From Ruminococcaceae bacterium UBA6855 (GTDB lineage: Bacteria; Bacillota; Clostridia; Oscillospirales; Acutalibacteraceae): DNA of 7,737 nucleotides. Location of the stretch: assembly GCA_002451755.1 (NCBI GenBank), contig DKDF01000099.1:851-8587 (forward strand), in the 5' to 3' direction. The position numbers and the translations under genes were made by a program. Positions 5,936-7,737 of the stretch are shown here, in pieces. Position 1 is the stretch's first letter; every line of letters starts with the position of its first letter. A model generated the notes under the pieces. That model had not been told where the DNA came from. It did no database searches and saw only the letters and a list, made by a program, of their open reading frames with translations.

Positions 5936-7450
5936 ATGAAAAAACTTCTGAGTGTTTTCCTCGCCTTTGCGCTCCTGCTGAGCTTTGTGACGCCGGCATT
6001 TGCGTATCAGGGCGCGAAAACCGCAGACACAGCAGCGCAGGCGGAGGAAACGCACGATCCCGCGACCTGCACCGATTGCCCCGTGGTCATAGTCAGGGGA
6101 ATGGATATGATGGGGCTCTATATCGACAAGGGCACCGAGAATGAGCGTAACGCCCTCGAGTTTGATTTGGGCGATTTGCTCTCCATGCTCTACAAGGGCA
6201 TCTCCGGCGCAGTTAAAGCCAAGGATATCGATCCCTTCTTCCAGGCTGTTATCGATTATGCAGCAAACCTGCTCGACGGCTATTCGATGAAAGAAAACGG
6301 CGAGTCAAAGTACAATGTCAGCGTTGAAAAATATCCCGAGAGCGCGGAAAATCATCCCGAGATATGGAACGATTTTGATTCCGTCAACGAGCGCGGAATG
6401 GCGCGCGCCTGCGCCGAGAATCTTCCCGCCAACCACACATATCTGTTTACATACGACTGGCGTCTCGATCCTTACAAAGTTGCCGACGATATCGCCGCGA
6501 CAGTTGACAGAGCCATAGCTGAGTCGGGACACGACAAGGTCTCGATATTCTGCGCGAGCATGGGCGGCATAATGACCGTCGCTTATCTGACAAAGTATGG
6601 CTACAGCAAGGTCGACCGCTGCGTCTTTATGTCCTCGACATTCTGTGGTGCGCAGGTCGCCTCCGATGTTCTGACCGGCAAGATTGAGCTCAAGGCAGAT
6701 ACGATGTATAACTATTTCTCCGGTCTGCTCGCCGATGCTACAGGCTCGAACGCTGCAGTGGCGGCATTCATGAAGACGCTCAACAGCATCGGCGCATTCA
6801 AGCTGCTTCAGAAGGTTACCGACTACATTGTCGATAATTATAAAGACGAGGTCTATGAGCGCGTGCTCGTTCCCGATTTCGCCTATATGCCGGTTCTTTG
6901 GGGACTCGTTCAGCCGCAGGACTATAATAATGCAGTCGACTTCGTTTTCGGCGACAGCGCGGCGGAGCACGCTGATTTCCTCGCTTACGGCGAGCGCCTG
7001 CAGAAGATGATGGCAAACCGCACCGCACTTATTGAAAACATGATACGTGACGGCGTCAAGGTTGCGATTATTTCTCATTACGACAAGCCGATGGCTCCGC
7101 TCTATGAGAGCGCGAATTTTACGGGCGACGGCGTGCTCGAGACATATGAGATGTCCGGCTATGCAACTGTCGCGAAGTACGGCGAGACCCTCGGCGATGA
7201 TTACGTTCCCGCAAAGGCTGAGTATCTGTCGCCCGACAGATGTGTCGACCTCTCGACCGCGCTCTTCCCGAAGTATACTTATATAATAAAGGGCGCGCCC
7301 CATGTCTCCGCATCTTACGGTACTGATTACAGCAACTTCTTCCTTTGGCTCGCAACCTGCGACGGTGATCTCTATGCCGGCGTGAACGAGGATTATCCGC
7401 AGTTCATGCTCTCGGGCACTGATCAGCACCTGAGCAAATGGACAAGCTGA
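5936..7450 (+). CDS. Secreted alpha/beta hydrolase, LCAT-like lipase/acyltransferase family
   Basis: A 504-residue exported protein (507 if the ATG at 5927 is used). Residues 1-23 are a standard signal peptide (KK, hydrophobic core, TPAFA) with likely cleavage after AFA. The mature N-terminus carries CTDC (Cys45, Cys48), then PVVIVRGMD, a likely first strand and oxyanion loop. YDWR (173-176) is typical of LCAT-like hydrolases. The nucleophile elbow reads C-A-S-M-G-G with candidate Ser208. GDDYVP (Asp421/Asp422) resembles the family's GDGTVP acid motif, and APHVS supplies candidate His456, completing a Ser-Asp-His triad. The residue before Ala-Ser is Cys instead of the Gly of GxSxG. It probably hydrolyses or transfers an acyl ester outside the cell; the substrate is unknown. 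It lies 21 bases after the deacetylase, so co-transcription is likely. No sorting motif or membrane anchor is seen at the C-terminus. Confidence 0.82.
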   Translation: MKKLLSVFLAFALLLSFVTPAFAYQGAKTADTAAQAEETHDPATCTDCPVVIVRGMDMMGLYIDKGTENERNALEFDLGDLLSMLYKGISGAVKAKDIDPFFQAVIDYAANLLDGYSMKENGESKYNVSVEKYPESAENHPEIWNDFDSVNERGMARACAENLPANHTYLFTYDWRLDPYKVADDIAATVDRAIAESGHDKVSIFCASMGGIMTVAYLTKYGYSKVDRCVFMSSTFCGAQVASDVLTGKIELKADTMYNYFSGLLADATGSNAAVAAFMKTLNSIGAFKLLQKVTDYIVDNYKDEVYERVLVPDFAYMPVLWGLVQPQDYNNAVDFVFGDSAAEHADFLAYGERLQKMMANRTALIENMIRDGVKVAIISHYDKPMAPLYESANFTGDGVLETYEMSGYATVAKYGETLGDDYVPAKAEYLSPDRCVDLSTALFPKYTYIIKGAPHVSASYGTDYSNFFLWLATCDGDLYAGVNEDYPQFMLSGTDQHLSKWTS

Positions 7451-7498
7451 AAATCATAGAATAAATATTACCCAATTTTCAGTCAGATTTATAGTTAT

Positions 7499-7544
7499 AT
7501 GAATTAAGCTCGCCCACGGTTTTTCGTGGGCGAGCTTAATTCAT
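7499..7544 (+). terminator. Perfect 20-bp inverted repeat, probable (bidirectional) terminator
   Basis: Bases 7499-7518 are perfectly complementary to 7525-7544 around a 6-base GTTTTT loop. The inner 11 bp (GCTCGCCCACG) are GC-rich; the outer part is AT-rich (GAATTAA / TTAATTC), so TTAATT follows the GC stem in a loose U-tract role on both strands. It lies 48 bases after the hydrolase stop and is the only terminator candidate for the ligA-to-hydrolase unit. The absence of a continuous T-run after the full stem makes the call probable, not certain. Confidence 0.7.
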
Positions 7545-7588
7545 CGGTATACATAGAAATAAAGTCGAGCTTATAGCAGAATTCATTC

Positions 7589-7637
7589 AGGCTCCACTGT
7601 AGGGGAGCTGGCTCGGCGAAGCCGAGACTGAGGGGTT
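7589..7637 (+). repeat. Palindromic intergenic repeat element with two hairpins
   Basis: The block reads GGCTCC-(n)-GGAGCTG, then CTCGGC-GAA-GCCGAG, then ACTGAGGGGTT. The first hairpin is imperfect (GCTCC 7591-7595 with GGAGC 7604-7608). The second is a perfect 6-bp stem with GAA loop (7612-7617 with 7621-7626). From memory, this arrangement of GGGGAGCTG, a GGCGAAGCC palindrome and ACTGAGGGGTT recurs in intergenic regions of Oscillospirales-type Clostridia genomes. Only one copy lies in this window, so repetitiveness is not shown here. No coding potential or transposase accompanies it. Confidence 0.6.
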
Positions 7638-7653
7638 ATTTCGCTTCGCCCAA

Positions 7654-7689
7654 AGTGATAAGTAAAAGTGAATAGTGAAAAAGTTCATG
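7654..7689 (+). repeat. Degenerate tandem AGTGAAT-like array
   Basis: Consecutive units AGTGATA, AGTAAA, AGTGAAT, AGTGAAAA and AGTTCATG run head to tail after the two-hairpin element. The array is short and imperfect, which suggests slippage-prone sequence belonging to the same intergenic repeat. No gene is visible from here to the window end; the last 48 bases hold only a GCGAAATTTGC palindrome-like stretch. Confidence 0.4.
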
Positions 7690-7737
7690 ATATGCTCGAA
7701 TACCATCCGCCCGCGAAATTTGCGTGATTTATTGACG

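Noticed and set aside
6305..7429. A 374-codon open frame on the minus strand opposite the hydrolase gene
   Set aside because: It mirrors the codon structure of a well-supported gene with signal peptide and catalytic motifs, its translation shows no recognisable domain, and no convincing ribosome binding site was noticed. Long antisense frames are common opposite genes of this base composition.
7451..7737. Small gene or CRISPR array in the right-end non-coding stretch
   Set aside because: No frame with a ribosome binding site was found, and the repeats are palindromic or very short units without evenly sized unique spacers.

Overview
The window looks like a chromosomal segment from an endospore-forming, moderately GC-rich anaerobic Clostridia lineage, most plausibly Oscillospirales-like gut bacteria. 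This is inferred from three things: a YunB sporulation protein, Firmicutes-type signals (strong AAGGAGG sites, a TTG start, an extended -10 promoter), and a palindromic intergenic repeat at the right edge that resembles repeats I associate with that group. All recognisable genes are on the + strand. I see no phage, insertion sequence, CRISPR array, tRNA or rRNA.

Layout. (1) Positions 1-2231 hold the end of a CUT2-type (ribose/galactose class) sugar ABC importer operon: the 3' end of the double ATPase, the membrane permease (start codon directly abutting the ATPase stop), and a lipoprotein substrate-binding protein. A strong intrinsic terminator at 2252-2282 closes it. (2) A yunB homologue (2283-2936) starts immediately at the end of that terminator's U-tract. 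Its only plausible Shine-Dalgarno is the 3' arm of the terminator stem. (3) A good extended -10 promoter (2946-2975) drives ligA, the NAD+-dependent DNA ligase (3016-5010, TTG start). (4) Close behind ligA follow a ChbG/YdjC-type carbohydrate deacetylase (5057-5914) and a secreted LCAT-like alpha/beta hydrolase (start most likely 5936, end 7450), with short gaps and no terminator seen between them, so the three may be co-transcribed. (5) A perfect 20-bp inverted repeat at 7499-7544 probably ends this unit. The remaining bases to 7737 are non-coding and carry a two-hairpin repeat and an AGTGAAT-like tandem array.

How the genes relate. The ABC genes act together: the lipoprotein captures a sugar-like ligand, the permease passes it, and the ATPase powers import. 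The ligand cannot be named, and one binding position differs from the ribose-binding protein. ligA is a housekeeping replication/repair gene. The deacetylase and secreted hydrolase have no obvious functional link to it, and their arrangement may be positional only.

I do not see a clearly new biological system. The points most worth a second look are the terminator/ribosome-binding-site (and possibly sporulation promoter) overlap at the yunB start, the non-standard nucleophile elbow of the secreted hydrolase, and the structured repeats at the right end.
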